Part shown: positions 42,967-54,036 of the stretch, piece by piece | How positions within the stretch are numbered: the stretch's first letter is position 1 | Layout: the number at the start of each line of letters is the position of its first letter | Source: Zygaena filipendulae | Taxonomy: Eukaryota > Arthropoda > Insecta > Lepidoptera > Zygaenidae | Assembly: GCA_907165275.2 (NCBI GenBank) | Contig: OU015659.1 | Span: forward strand, 4,568,501 to 4,632,500 | DNA length: 64,000 bases | Reading direction: 5' to 3' | Notes under the pieces: model-generated | Seen by the model: only the letters and a program-made list of their open reading frames with translations | Told to the model about the DNA's origin: nothing | Databases searched by the model: none | Position numbers and translations under genes: made by a program

Positions 42967-43263
42967 GATGACCCCAATAGGTCACCATGCTTACCCAATA
43001 ATCAAGAGGTTCCAGGACCGATTCCCGGTTTCAATCAGAAAAATAACGATTTTGTGATATTATTTTTATTAATCATATTTAGGTAGCTTCAACTTTTGAA
43101 GTATGTTTATTTTGGTTGATTTCTAGATATTGTTGGTGCCAAAACGTGCATATTCGATCGCTGTTATATGCGAATGTTTTTGATTGCAACCGAAAAATGA
43201 TAGAAACAAAATTTACATAATAGCCCCTCTGTGTATTGTAAAATTGATTATTATTATTATTCT
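42967..43263 (+). repeat. Degenerate tRNA-related SINE
   Basis: AATAGGTCACC, ACCCAATAATCAAGAGGTTC and GACCGATTCCCGG match the tRNA-like head of the SINE at 5814, with a mutated B box. The body differs (it contains R8), and the unit ends in a (ATT)n run at about 43247-43261. Confidence 0.6.
43181..43235 (+). repeat. R8 fragment inside the SINE-like unit
   Basis: TGATTGCAACCGAAAAATGA, TAGAAACAAAATTTACATAA, TAGCCCCTCTGTGT; compare 27258-27312. Confidence 0.5.
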
Positions 43264-44220
43264 TTGTCCACCCTAGGAAATATCTTTATGTCTTTATATG
43301 TATTTATCGAACAAAGCTTTTAACTCCAAAGCTCGTGAGAAATGACATTGATCATGTATGTAGCTTAGATCTACCAAGTTATTTAAGTCATGAGTGGCAT
43401 GTCCGATGTTCAATATGGGGTGTGGACTTGCGGCTGAAACGGTCGCAAGTAACTCGCAAATCCTTTGCGTTGAAATGCACGTTTCTAAATCGGTCGACAT
43501 CCGCGTCGCCCGCGCCGCCGTCGCCATCTCGACATTTTCCTTTTTGCGACGACGCGTCGCGACGCACGTTACATTGACTTTGTACAAAGATAACACGAGT
43601 GCTTACGAACATAATATATCCGTTGATAAAAGATTTTAAGAGATCATTTTTAACCGTATGGTAAATTGTAGATATATAGGTACCACGGAAAACTATTTTT
43701 ACATTAATTTATGAAACAAGAAAAACTGTTAGGCGCCCTTATAGAAGTGAAACTAGCACTATTAAAAATTTCCATCTACTTAAGCTATTTCATAATTAAA
43801 AAAAATGTAGAATAATGTCAAATATGTAGATACTAATTTTTGATAATAAGTATTGCATGCAGCAAAATATGAAATTGATTATCTAACCGTAAACCGCCCA
43901 AAGAAGCCGTTTTTGTTTCAACTTTTGATATTAACCAAAGACAAAATGTCTTTGATATAAACTATAATATAAAACTTAAATGCCGCACTATTACAGATAT
44001 AACAGATGATACTAAACTTATACATGTACTTTGTGAAATAAATATTATTATTATTGTTATTATTATTATTATTCATTTATTGTTCTTAAATTTAGGTTTT
44101 TTACAGTAGATATAAATTTACAAAATAATAAATTAAATTAAATTATTATTATTATTATTATTATTATCATCAAAAAATAGTTTTTGACTCAGTTTTACAT
44201 ACATATTCTTACTTATTATA
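43264..44220. other. Spacer with microsatellites
   Basis: A GC-richer part at 43415-43570 (CGTCGCCCGCGCCGCCGTCG) carries four overlapping frames on both strands, none convincing. (ATT)n runs lie at 44041-44074 and 44142-44167; the first follows TTTGTGAAATAAAT, a common retroposon-tail phrase. Confidence 0.45.
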
Positions 44221-44395
44221 GGCTAGCTGTGCTCCGTGGTTTTACCTGCGTTAATTTCAGAGATCCCACGGAAATTTCGGGATAAAAAGTAATATAAGTT
44301 ACTTCTTATAACAGTATCTGCCAGTAAAAGTCCCGTTAAAATCGGTCCAGCCGTTTCAGAGATCAGCCGGAACAAACATAAAAATTGATATTTTG
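44221..44395 (+). repeat. R1 repeat
   Basis: GGCTAGCTGTGCTCCGTGG, TTTTACCTGCGTTAATTTCA, GATCCCACGGAAATTTCGGG, ATAAAAAGTAATATAAG, AAATCGGTCCAGCCGTTTCA. Confidence 0.75.
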
Positions 44396-45302
44396 ATGTA
44401 GGTAAGTACCGTATATACTTTCGCATGCATTTATTGAAAAGCTGTTAATTTGAGATTACAAACAGACACTTAAATTTTATTTATATATCAAGATTTCTTG
44501 TTCTATAAAATATCTTAGAAAACCCATTTTTTCTTTTCTTATTTTACAGCGGGCGGCGATAGTTTCACTTCTGTAAGAATCTTAAGACTCGCGAAAATTT
44601 TCACATCATTACATCCTATACACACCCTTTAAACATCGAGGAACAAAATCGGTTTTGATAAACTTAGTACACGTGCTTAGTTCGACTTATAACGTTTTGA
44701 GTTTATTGGAACGTTATTTGATTGCTCGTCCAGCCGTCTATATATTCTGTAGGCCACGGGCAAATAATAATAATATGCTCTCGTCTAACGAAAATAACTC
44801 GTCGTTTGTCGTGATCATTTTTTTTTTGGCCTGTATCCGTTTTACTTTTGTAAAATTAACCTAAGTAGGTATGGATATTATTTTTGGTCACGACATAATG
44901 CATTAGTGTTAAGGAGTTTTTGTGATTTACACAAAGTAGACACTTCGCAACAACTGAGATGATTGATAACTACGAGTAAGTAGGTATAAGGTCAAACGCA
45001 TAGCCACTGTTAAGAATAAAAAAATATATGTAAAGGGCGTTATTTTTATTATTTTAATCTACTACGGCCAATTTGCTTTTATAGGAGAGGCTATATTAAT
45101 CATTGACCCCACATATTGGCGGCGTCACAATTCACAACAGCTGACGAAAGTGTGGAAGAAATGTTCAACATCACATCAACCGGAATCATATCAACACTGC
45201 TGGAAAATGGTCCAAGGAGCTTCTGTTCCTTCTGGACGGCCGGTCTACGATTGATTTTTGAGTTGAAGGTATTCAATATCGTGGCAGAATTAATCCTCTA
45301 AG
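44396..45302. other. Spacer with an unassigned frame at 45116-45301
   Basis: The frame 45116-45301 (first in-frame ATG at 45161) yields an evenly composed stretch, ESVEEMFNITSTG and onward, and has GT after GAGTTGAAG at 45272. A small exon is possible but nothing confirms it. The rest is AT-rich and unrecognised. Confidence 0.4.
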
Positions 45303-45478
45303 GGCGACGCCACAGCCACTGCGCGCGGCGGCGGCAAAAACAAATGGTATACAACATAAGAAGTGGGCCACAGCGCGCGCCGCTGATAGCTGTGGCCTAT
45401 ACTTCATAATTATGTTGTCTACTATTTTTGTTTTCGGCGCCGCCGCCGCCGCCACCGCCGCCGCCGTGGCTGTGGCCA
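45303..45478. repeat. GC-rich foldback, about 70-bp arms
   Basis: The left arm (45303-45371) runs CGCCACAGCCACTGCGCGC, GGCGGCGGCAAAAACAAATG, TACAACATAAGAAGTGGGCC. The right arm (45393-45478) holds the inverse with an expanded GCC triplet run: GCTGTGGCCTATACTTCATA, TTTTTGTTTTCGGCGCCG, CCGTGGCTGTGGCC. A polyalanine frame over it is an artefact. Confidence 0.7.
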
Positions 45479-45630
45479 CACTCAGAGTCGTTTTAATGAT
45501 TACTTAATTTTAAGTAAAAGATTTTAAAAACCACACTGCCGCGATCAGAGACGTTTATTAAATTGTTGTTAATTGGCATTTAACCAAATTTAACTTAATT
45601 AGTTAATCATTAAAATGACTCGCGGCCATA
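45479..45630. repeat. R5 MITE-like element, copy 2
   Basis: CACTCAGAGTCGTTTTAATG at the left and AATCATTAAAATGACTCGCG at the right are inverted. The interior GATCAGAGACGTTTATTAAA, TGTTAATTGGCATTTAACC matches copy 3. It abuts the GC foldback with no spacer. Confidence 0.75.
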
Positions 45631-46611
45631 AGTGTTCAACCTTTTATATTGAGGCTAGTGGTTTAGAAAAAGGATTGGTATAAGTTCCCAAGTGAACAAT
45701 TTCGACTGCGTTTAGTTCGAGAAGTTTGAGCTGCTACATTTGTTTCAGTTAACTTCGAGAGTTATTGAGTGCCACATGCTTTAATGTTGTAAACATTTAT
45801 TTTTTAAACTAAGTATGTACCGTTGCCTCTTACATCATATAGACAAACAAAAGTCGAGATCTCCCAGTGATGGATGGCATCACGTCATCAATGCGGACGT
45901 CGAGATAATAAGCGGTGGAATAAATTGAGATAATTTACTAACAATGGAGAAAGGGACTTAGAATAAATATCAGAAGAGCAAATATTCACAAGGCACAGGA
46001 AATTCAGTTCTTCAGTCTCTGCAGACAATGGATTTAACAAGATAATTTTTCAAATTAGTAATACGAAAGCTTCATTTGATTAATTTGATACAATCGGATG
46101 CAAATACATTTTTAGTCTTTACTTATTTATGAAACTGTTTAATTATGAAACCAAGAATTGTTAAGGCTCTGAAAGTCTTTGCTTAGGTAGGTATATAAAA
46201 ATATTATAACCCTAATAAATCTAAAAATTAAAATACATTATATAACTAAATCGTAAAAGTACGTTTGTTTGTATGTTGGACTGTCATTTCGCATCACGTC
46301 AACGGCTCGACGTGATAGGTATACAACGTGTTAATGAATCAACCTAAAACCTATTATAGTACCTCCTGTAAAAAATAAACAATAATAGTTATGAGTAAAA
46401 TATAAATTATGCCGAAAAAATTTATAGTTTAAACGTTATTCAGCTAAATCATATTGTTCTTGAAATTATTTTTGTTGTAACTTATTTTATTACTGATTGC
46501 ATTTTTGGCATCAGTATCGATCACCATTCATCCTCCAATATTAATTTTGAATATATATTCAATTTAGAGAATTGACCCCTCTACAGTTTTATTATAAGTA
46601 TAGAAGATAAT
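45631..46611. other. AT-rich spacer
   Basis: No gene or repeat recognised. A short R1-like phrase (GTCATTTCGCATCACGTCAA, GGCTCGACG) near 46280-46310 is too short to call. Confidence 0.45.
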
Positions 46612-46715
46612 TTAGACATGGGCTGATAAAAATGAAAAAATATAGCCTATATTAAAACATGGCGCGATCGATTCGGAAGTTGATTATGAGCAAACTATTT
46701 TCTAGTTTTCAGTCA
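46612..46715 (+). repeat. R4 repeat, copy 2
   Basis: GGGCTGATAAAAATGAAAAA, GCGATCGATTCGGAAGTTGA, TTATGAGCAAACTATTTTC; compare 10203-10300. Confidence 0.65.
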
Positions 46716-46805
46716 ATTCATTAACACGTTGTATATGTGTATATCGAGCTTGAGAGCGCTATAGATTAATTATTCCAACAACAACAAATTTGAACTCTCA
46801 AATCA

Positions 46806-46841
46806 CCCAAAATTAACGCGTGTGAAACCGCTGGCAACACA
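46806..46841 (-). repeat. R1 repeat, terminal fragment
   Basis: CCAAAATTAACGCGTGTGAA, ACCGCTGGCAACAC on the plus strand. Confidence 0.5.
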
Positions 46842-47457
46842 ATTTATTGTAGTCATAGTTATACACATTTCGTAGTAAAATTTCAGTCTGACTTTGGCCG
46901 TGGCCATATATTCCCATGCCTCCTACGCAACAGCCGGTGTGTGTGTGTACTTAATTATCGCACGATTGCGTTGCGCCACCATGATCCCGCATTGTTCGAG
47001 TTACCTGCACAATGTCCCGTCTCCTCTAAATTAGAACTTCACAGCGTATCATTTGTGTACTCGGCCCATTGTCGCGTCTCGTTCACACGCACTCACTAAA
47101 GTGCTCTCACGGATTCGACGGGCGGCACATTTCTTAAGGCACTGCACAATTTGTTAAGAAAGCTAATTATTTTATCAGCGTGTACATACATACGTACGAG
47201 TAGATATGGAGATTGATTGATCATTGTTAACGAGTGTGTAAGTAGTGCGTCGACCTAGACGTCATGGCGTTAGAGCTGCGGCAGAGATTGAAATTCCCAT
47301 AAATGGTACTTTGTTTGATGAAATTAATAATAGGTAATAACGCTTGGACATCTTAGCATCACACAGCATCATTTGGTCCCACTCTAAGTAGAACTTGTAC
47401 ATAGGTAAGTACACCCAGACTTAGGAAAAACAAATATTCATCGTATAAATATTATCT
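46842..47457. other. Unique sequence with an island at 46900-47130
   Basis: GC-richer, with a (GT)n run (46938-46949), CACGATTGCGTTGCGCCACC and ATTCGACGGGCGGCAC. No frame of note. Confidence 0.45.
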
Positions 47458-47654
47458 GCTAGCTGTTCCTTGCGGTTTTTTCGGACCCACGGTAATTTCG
47501 GAGTTCCCGCGGAAATTTCGGGATAAAAAGTACCCTAAGCTATGATGTTATGTAGTAGCTGTAGTGTAGTAGTAGCTGTATGATGATCGGTTGAGCCGTT
47601 AAGGCGTGAAAACGTAACAAACAAATAAGCTTCAAACAAACTCATTTTCGCATT

Positions 47655-47661
<7 letters not shown>
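47458..47661 (+). repeat. R1 repeat, host of a SINE insertion
   Basis: GCTAGCTGTTCCTTGCGG, GTAATTTCGGAGTTCCCGCG, GGGATAAAAAGTACCCTAAG, a small GTAGTAGCTGTA duplication, then TGATGATCGGTTGAGCCG, TTAAGGCGTGAAAACGTAAC and CATTTATAATAATA merging into the SINE tail. Confidence 0.75.
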
Positions 47662-47690
<29 letters not shown>

Positions 47691-47775
47691 TCACTTCACA
47701 ACACACAGATCTACTTGATCCCACACTAAGCTATAAGCTTGTGTCGTGGGAACCAAGCAAATAATATAATGTTAG
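47656..47775 (-). repeat. tRNA-derived SINE, 5'-truncated copy
   Basis: An (AAT)n run of about 11 units, followed on the plus strand by ACTTCACAACACACAGATCT, ACTTGATCCCACACTAAGC and GTGTCGTGGGAACCAAGC: the reverse complement of the 3' half of 5814-6088. The tRNA-like head is absent. Confidence 0.75.
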
Positions 47776-47790
47776 AAGATAAGGGTTAAA

Positions 47791-47913
47791 AAGCACTGAA
47801 ATTAACGCGGGCTGAAACTAAGGTACAGAAGAAGATATAGAGTACTTTTACCCTCGAATCCCCGCAGGATCACCGAAATTAACGAAGGTGAAACCGCGGG
47901 GAACAGTTAGTTA
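47791..47913 (-). repeat. R1 repeat, broken copy
   Basis: GCACTGAAATTAACGCGGGC, then GAGTACTTTTACCCTCGAAT, GAAGGTGAAACCGCGGGGAA, CAGTTAGT. The first phrase is an extra head fragment. Confidence 0.65.
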
Positions 47914-50100
47914 TTTGCTAAAAGCAGCTGTCTTTACGATATCTAGTTAGTAACATCATGATAACTTCTATCGTACCATAAGTAAGTAGGTACTTATATC
48001 ATGCGTGCGACCAACATATTAAGAGAAAATATTTTATTGCATCTAATATAATTACGACAACGGTTGAAACACTAAAGTTATTACATATTGCATTGCATAC
48101 ATAGATGTTTAGAAAGCGTAACGAAGAACATTTAATTGTTCACGTAGATAGAGATTTTTGATATTACTCGTACGTAGTAGCAGGTACAATGACCACGGCC
48201 TATGGTACAGAGGATAACAAGTACCTACAATAACTTATAGAAACTATGGAGTGCGGTTGTATTCATATTTATGGAGGCATATTTTACAACTGAACGCTAA
48301 GATGAGAATGGACGGATAAATCATAAGGAGAATGTGAATAAAAACTGACTTACGAGCTTAGAACCGACGCGCGTCTTGTCTGTAAGCAATGCGTAACAGA
48401 TGACTTCGCCTATGAGCGCGCGAAAATGAAAACAATAAAAACTAGAAATAAGTATTAAAAAAAAGCAACTTGTTAATCTTAACATAATTGTTTCTGTTTA
48501 AGAAATTGCAGACAGACAAACATATATGTTTTTCGGTAATAGATTTGGTCCACCGCCCGCACTTCATAACGTAAACTCCTAGTTGAATAGATTCGCCAAT
48601 TTAAAATATTACCTACGGCTGAGCTAAATAAGTTTGTGGAAAATCCGACCAAATGAAGGGTTCCGTAATGGGGAAGGACGTTTTGTTTTTTGTTTTTCAA
48701 TTCACAAAATATAATTCAAAAAATAAAATTCAATGTTATTCCCGCTATTGTTAGACAGTTACCTGTTTCAAAAGTAATCATTATCTTCAATTTATTATAA
48801 ATCGTAATTAAAGAACTATCCGCAGGACACAAGTAACCTTTTCACCACTACGTGACAGGATTTCGTCCTCCACCGCCGGTCACCAAAACCGAGATGAACG
48901 GGCTGAAGATGCAGTTTGCGAACGGACGCCGTCATGTGCATTCTTTCACAGTTCTTGCCGTTGCATTGTCGTCATCGGTCGGCCGGTGTCGGCGCACGCG
49001 CCCGTCCGGTCCGGCGGGATGTCGCGGATGCCGCTCGCGACTCGAGAGCAGGTGGACGGTGGTCGCCACTCATTCACATTCACAGCGCGCGCAATGGGTA
49101 CAGTCAAGCAGCAATATGTAAACACTTGGTCAGTATTTGAACTTTATTACTATACTAATAAGCAGCCCGGTGACACTCCATCTCCATACAAATGAACTGA
49201 TTCAACTACTTTCTCACAAGTAAAGACGGCCGGCTTGTCCTTACACATGTGCGTGTGTCCGTATCGTAAGTTTGACAGTGAGCTGACAGTACCTGTCAGC
49301 TGTCAGTGAATAATTGTCACATGTAGAATCTATACGTGTCAAACTTTCCTCGGAATTTACCAAGAAACTTTCGTGTGGTATTGCGGGGTGTATGAGGACT
49401 CCTCAAACACTCCTCATTGAGAAGGCATGAAATTGTTGGGAGGCGGAGAGTGCTGTCGCTTCTTTAACTTTATATATTCTATATTCTTTGGTAATAAGAT
49501 TCAATGGCTGCCAAAAGTGCTTAGATGTTTCTGCTGCTGACTGTACGTACTGATCAGCAGTCAATGCAGCTGACAATCCACTTTTTGCATGTAAGAGGAA
49601 CGATACTTAAGCATTACATGTTTTGCCATGCAGTGTACCTACGGTACCTACATACCTACTGGTAAAAACTACCTAAATTGTTTGATGAAACAAGAGTAAG
49701 TACATATTTTACAATATGTACTTACTCTTGTAATAGCTATATTATCTACTATAATATATTCAGACTAGTACTAAAAACCACATCATCATTCATCACGATA
49801 TGACGGAAAGAGATTTCTACTGATTGAGACATTACAAAGCATGGGCACATTGCTTTTTATTATTATCATTGTCGTTTGATTTCTCTGTCATTATTGTTCT
49901 GTATCTACAAAAAAAAAAAAAAAACCAGTACGCCACTAGAAATTGATCTATCGCGATCGCCGCGTTGTACTTAGTTTGTATAAGTATTGAAGTTTTATAT
50001 TCACTTTCTTTGCTAAACAAACTCCCACGTTTTTCTTAGTAAAAAGCTTTCTCTGTGAGATAAGAGGGTATTGACAATGGCGGTGTTTAATCGATGAATA
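47914..50100. other. Unique sequence with a CpG-rich island at 48840-49090
   Basis: The island (GGCCGGTGTCGGCGCACGCG, CCGGTCCGGCGGGATG) supports three overlapping plus-strand frames, which shows that none is selected for in any obvious way. TGACAG/CTGTCA repeats cluster at 49270-49315. Poly(A) lies at 49909-49924. Confidence 0.4.
49690..49731. repeat. Perfect 19-bp hairpin
   Basis: Arms 49690-49708 and 49713-49731 (ACAAGAGTAAGTACATATT and its complement) around TTAC. Confidence 0.8.
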
Positions 50101-50129
50101 GTACATTGTTATCCTAGGGGTGAAAGTAA

Positions 50130-50202
50130 CTTATTTAGTCCCGAGACGGGGTTTGGCGCCCGAGCGTGGCGAGGGCGCCAATAGATCGAGGGACTAAATA
50201 AG
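50130..50202. repeat. Nested palindrome
   Basis: Outer arms CTTATTTAGTCCC (50130-50142) and GGGACTAAATAAG (50190-50202) are perfect. Inner arms TGGCGCCC (50154-50161) and GGGCGCCA (50173-50180) are also perfect. The centre GAGCGTGGCGAGGG echoes the minisatellite at 14207-14334. Confidence 0.75.
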
Positions 50203-50756
50203 TCTTTCTCCCGAGGGTAACACTGTGCTTTTCATTACGAATGCAAGGAAAGTCAAAATAAAAATAGGAATTAACTAAAGAAAAAATGAGTGAAGATCGG
50301 ATAGTCGCTTGACACTTTCCCACCTATTTCTTTTTCTTTGGCCGGCTAGCTATTCAGCCAGTATTTTTTATTTACATTGTGGCGACCTAAAAAAAATATT
50401 TTCTTTAATTATTAAGTATTAATTAAAGAAAATAAAAAAATATAAATAGGAATTAGCTTAAGAAAAAGTGAGTGAATTTTATTTTAATTAATACCTACTT
50501 AAACTTTACGTTATTTCAATTGTACATCGCGCTGGCTGTATAGAAAGTTGAAACATGGTTCAATAGAAATGTGAAAAAAGACCTAGTTTTTTTTTAATAA
50601 TTTGACAGTTGTCAGTTGAAAGCGATTCTCCCTAGGGCTGAAAAGGGTTACTTTCAACCCGCTTCTCAGGCAACTTCAGACCTACTTTCCGAGTATGAGT
50701 AATGAAAAGTTTATTTTGTCTTTTTAATAAAACGCCTTCTTTATTTTCCTGATACT
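50203..50756. other. Spacer without a gene
   Basis: AT-rich. The phrase AATAGGAATTA(A/G)CT(T)AAGAAAA(A)GTGAGTGA occurs twice (about 50265-50295 and 50445-50475), a diverged direct repeat. Confidence 0.45.
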
Positions 50757-50866
50757 TATTATAGGAAGCTACAGAATTCCTGAGTGACATAGAGTACTAA
50801 AGTTCCCCTGGAACTCCGAAGTGAACGCGAGTTAAACCGTGAGAGCGGGGTGAAGTTCGCCTAGTT
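50757..50866 (-). repeat. R1 repeat, variant subfamily
   Basis: On the plus strand: TTATAGGAAGCTACAGAATT, CCTGAGTGACATAGAGTACT, GAACTCCGAAGTGAACGCGA, GTTAAACCGTGAG. Confidence 0.65.
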
Positions 50867-52275
50867 AAATATGAATTTGGCGAGCCTGGTCGAGGCGTCA
50901 CGTGGCCAAGAAGGCTTGACCCTGATTCACTATGACAATAACACACCCCATTATGATAAAGCACCCCAAAAATTCTTTTCCCGAGCGGCCGAAAAAGTTT
51001 CACTTCATAAAAATACTCAGACAACATGTTAATGGCATACAGAATATTAATTTAAGAGTTATAGCCATCTAGCTAGAGCATTTGTTACAGGCAGACACGT
51101 CACGGACAAGATATGTATAGGCCTGCATTATTCGACTACTTATTTCTATCTAGTTCTTTTCAGTTTTGCATGATATTTTAAACATTACAAAAAAAAATAT
51201 TATTATATAATTATTATTACAACAGTGTTTTCTATATGGAGGGTTTTTTTAGGAGAAGCACCACTGCGTGCTGTTACGTACGTTTAGTTCATACTAAACG
51301 TATGTAACCTCATAGTTCACATATGCCAAATAAAATTAGCGTTTTTTGTCATATATCACAGAGCCCCTATGGCATACAATACACGTCTGCTTCCGCACTT
51401 CAATAACTTTGCTTCTTATCCGTTGTATTGTCGAGTTTATCAGCATTTGGATGTTACCAACGCTAAAAACCGTGTACTGCGTATGAATACGATTCTAACT
51501 TCGCAGATACCAATAACATTCGGTTTTTATAATTTTTTCAAAAGTAGTCCACATCCCCATTGTAAGGAAGCTAATCATATCCATTTTATTTATAAAAGTA
51601 ATTATTACGTATGTACTTCAAATTGTAGAAACTATATGAGTAGCATCAGAAACCGATTAATATGTTGAAAGTCAACCATAAGTCATAACTATAGTTGACT
51701 AACAAGAAATAATCAATACTCCGATACAAGCCCGAGTATATCGGTTTATTTTTACTCGCAAATGTTACGACTTACAGTTAAATTACCTACTACAGCTAGC
51801 GTACTTTCATATGACAGTTTATAGTGATATTAAATTATAGTGGACAGAGGAGTAATGACCAGCAGTTGCCAGCGCCCATCACCCGTGTGCGATTTGCCCA
51901 TTTTAAGTTTTATAACTAACGAGGGAAATAATTATTACGAGCTGATAAAATATCGTATTAAGAGAGCGTGCGAGGCCCTATTTAAAGGTCGTAACACGCC
52001 TCGCACGGTATGTAACGTAAATGTGAGCTGGTTTTATTTCCGTTTGAAATATTGTTATTATTTCAATTAGTTAACTAAAGTACCTACTGCTAAGTGGTGA
52101 GTATGTTATATGTACATATGTGTGTATAGGTATTAATGTAGAATTAGTATCGATTTTAGGGTTGGAATTTTCATTGGTTACACCATAGTGAAAGGAATAT
52201 AAAAGACTTGATGATCCCCGAGATTTGGATTTATCGAGTGTGATTTGGATTGTGAGTTTCGGATTTACTTACCTT
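50867..52275. other. Unique AT-rich sequence
   Basis: No gene recognised. The longest frame (51369-51668, 99 codons) is C- and N-rich without a known pattern. GAGCGTGCGAGGCCC and CACGCCTCGCACGG near 51964-52008 form a further short inverted pair. Confidence 0.4.
51273..51308. repeat. Short hairpin
   Basis: GTTACGTACGTTTAG and CTAAACGTATGTAAC pair at 14 of 15 positions around TTCATA. Confidence 0.7.
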
Positions 52276-52380
52276 CCCTGAACTTCCACAAATATTTCAA
52301 GATAAAAATTAGTCAAATCAGTCCAGCTATTTTTGAGTTGTAGCCAGACAAACGAACAGCAATTCATTTTTAATAAGACT
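52276..52380 (+). repeat. R1 repeat, decayed tail half
   Basis: CCTGAACTTCCAC, AATATTTCAAGATAAAAATT, AGTCAAATCAGTCCAGCTAT, TTTAATAAGACTAG. Confidence 0.5.
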
Positions 52381-52980
52381 AGAGAGGCAGGTTATAATTG
52401 CAACATTATAATATAAAAAAGTTTAAGTGAAAACTGACCAAAGTGACCCTTTTTGCATTATTTTTGAAAACTTTTTCCTATCCCGTTTTAATAATGCAGA
52501 ATTATTATCAAAAATAGTATTTACTCTACATTCTTACTATATTTTTGGTTGCTTTTTAAATGAACTATCTATAAAACTTACCGGTTATGATTTTCTAAAT
52601 CGGATGGCTCTAGTTTGACTTCTGATAAAATCTTGATTTACAAACGTCCTATATAGGTAAAAAACTAGCCTTAAAATTACACATCTCAGTAAATACCTCA
52701 GAACAATATGACTATAAGACTAGGTGACACATTTTACGTAGGTACATAAATAGAACAGTAGGTTAGAACAGTGAGTAGTGCTCAAACGATACGTTCTTTG
52801 AACGAGTTTCTTTAATTAATTCGCAGACGCCACGGGCGGCGACGCCAGTCTGTCTCAGCGATTCACATTTCATTCCTCATTTCCATAATGTTTTTTTGCC
52901 AAATGTGTGATCTGTGATGAATGATAATGTTCTTAATTATGATCAGAAAACGTGAACTGTTGTTCACATTTTTTTTTTAT
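52381..52980. other. Spacer without a gene
   Basis: AT-rich, apart from GACGCCACGGGCGGCGACGC near 52827-52846. No frame of interest. Confidence 0.45.
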
Positions 52981-53182
52981 CCACTTCACAACACACAGAT
53001 CTACTTGATCAAGCAAACGTGGTATACATTACATATATATTATAATACAGATATATATACGCTCAGACTGGAAAATGGAACCCTGTGTTCATCACACAAA
53101 GTCCAACCCCACCGGGAATCGAACCCAGAACCCCTTGATTAGCGGGCAGGCGTGGCGACCTACTGCGCCAATCAGGTCGTCA
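52981..53182 (-). repeat. tRNA-derived SINE, internally deleted copy
   Basis: Reverse complement of 5814-6088. It keeps the B box (GGAATCGAACC on the plus strand, one change) and GCGCCAATCAGGTCG at the head. Relative to the complete copy, about 40 bp between the CACGTTTGCTT and GATCAAGTAG phrases are missing. The tail is short. Confidence 0.8.
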
Positions 53183-53589
53183 AACATTGAAATAACTAAT
53201 CCCATTTATTAAAATATGATGAAAACCATAAACTTAGACGATTAGAAAAGCGAAGAGTGCTAAAATAAGAATACAAAAGAGGTAGTTAAGGTGTAGTATA
53301 TGTATGTATACTTTCGAAAAGCTTTCCGTGAAATCGATTCCCTCGTAAAACTTGCATGCAAGCTTCCCCCTGAACGAGCCCTCATCGTTTATTCCGATTC
53401 CCCTTTGGCGATTTATCGCTGTGTCATGAGGTTTCACTGTTATCAGCATTGCAGTACTTTTCATGACTTCCGAGACATATAATATATTCATTGTTCCTAT
53501 AACGTGAACTTTATAGTACTTAAGGTCGTTGATCTATTTAGAAGAATGATAAAATATTTTGGAAACTTCATGGTATTAAAAGTTTTCAT
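53183..53589. other. Spacer without a gene
   Basis: Short frames on both strands (53234-53491, 53300-53482) overlap and are unrecognised. Confidence 0.45.
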
Positions 53590-53785
53590 CCTTGATTTAT
53601 CAACTTGGAGCATTCCTGTAAACGTTTAGAAAATGTTCTATGGACAGAAACAAAAATGATGAAATTCTCGTTGACCGGTTGCATAAATTTGTATTTTTAT
53701 GAAATGAAACTTTTTTGGGCACGTAGCGCGTTGTCATAAGTAACGCGGTGTGTTATGGTCATGGTGAAAAAGCATACATTAATTT
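53590..53785. repeat. R6 MITE-like element, decayed copy
   Basis: CATTCCTGTAAACGTTTAGA, AAATTTGTATTTTTATGA, GTAACGCGGTGTGTTATGGT and CATGGTGAAAAAG correspond in order to the same parts of 58597-58837. The terminal GGGCCC repeats are lost. Confidence 0.55.
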
Positions 53786-53792
53786 ATTTACA

Positions 53793-54036
53793 ATAGTCGG
53801 TTCCCGCGGTTTCACCCGCGTGAGTTTCAGCATTCATTTGGGAACTTCGGAGTTTAAAATAAAAGTTCCTATAAAACGTCGATATACCTAAATGACGATA
53901 ACTTTTTCACGGCATTGGATTTCGATGAAACTAAGCCTACAATCCAAGCTTCATCTACCTTTGTACTGCATAAAAATCCTTTGAGTACCTAATCAGAGAT
54001 TAGCTTATATAGACAAACAGACAGACAAAAATTTTA
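53793..54036 (+). repeat. R1 repeat, diverged
   Basis: GGTTCCCGCGGTTTCACCCG, CGTGAGTTTCAGC, GATAACTTTTTCACGGCATT, ATAGACAAACAGACAGAC. The middle differs from other copies. Confidence 0.65.

Noticed and set aside
42637..43086. 149-codon frame, the third longest in the window
   Set aside because: It crosses a CpG-rich island and then a degenerate SINE. The product has no consistent composition or recognised domain.
45273..45479. Alanine-rich frame
   Set aside because: Created by the GCC triplet run of a palindrome.
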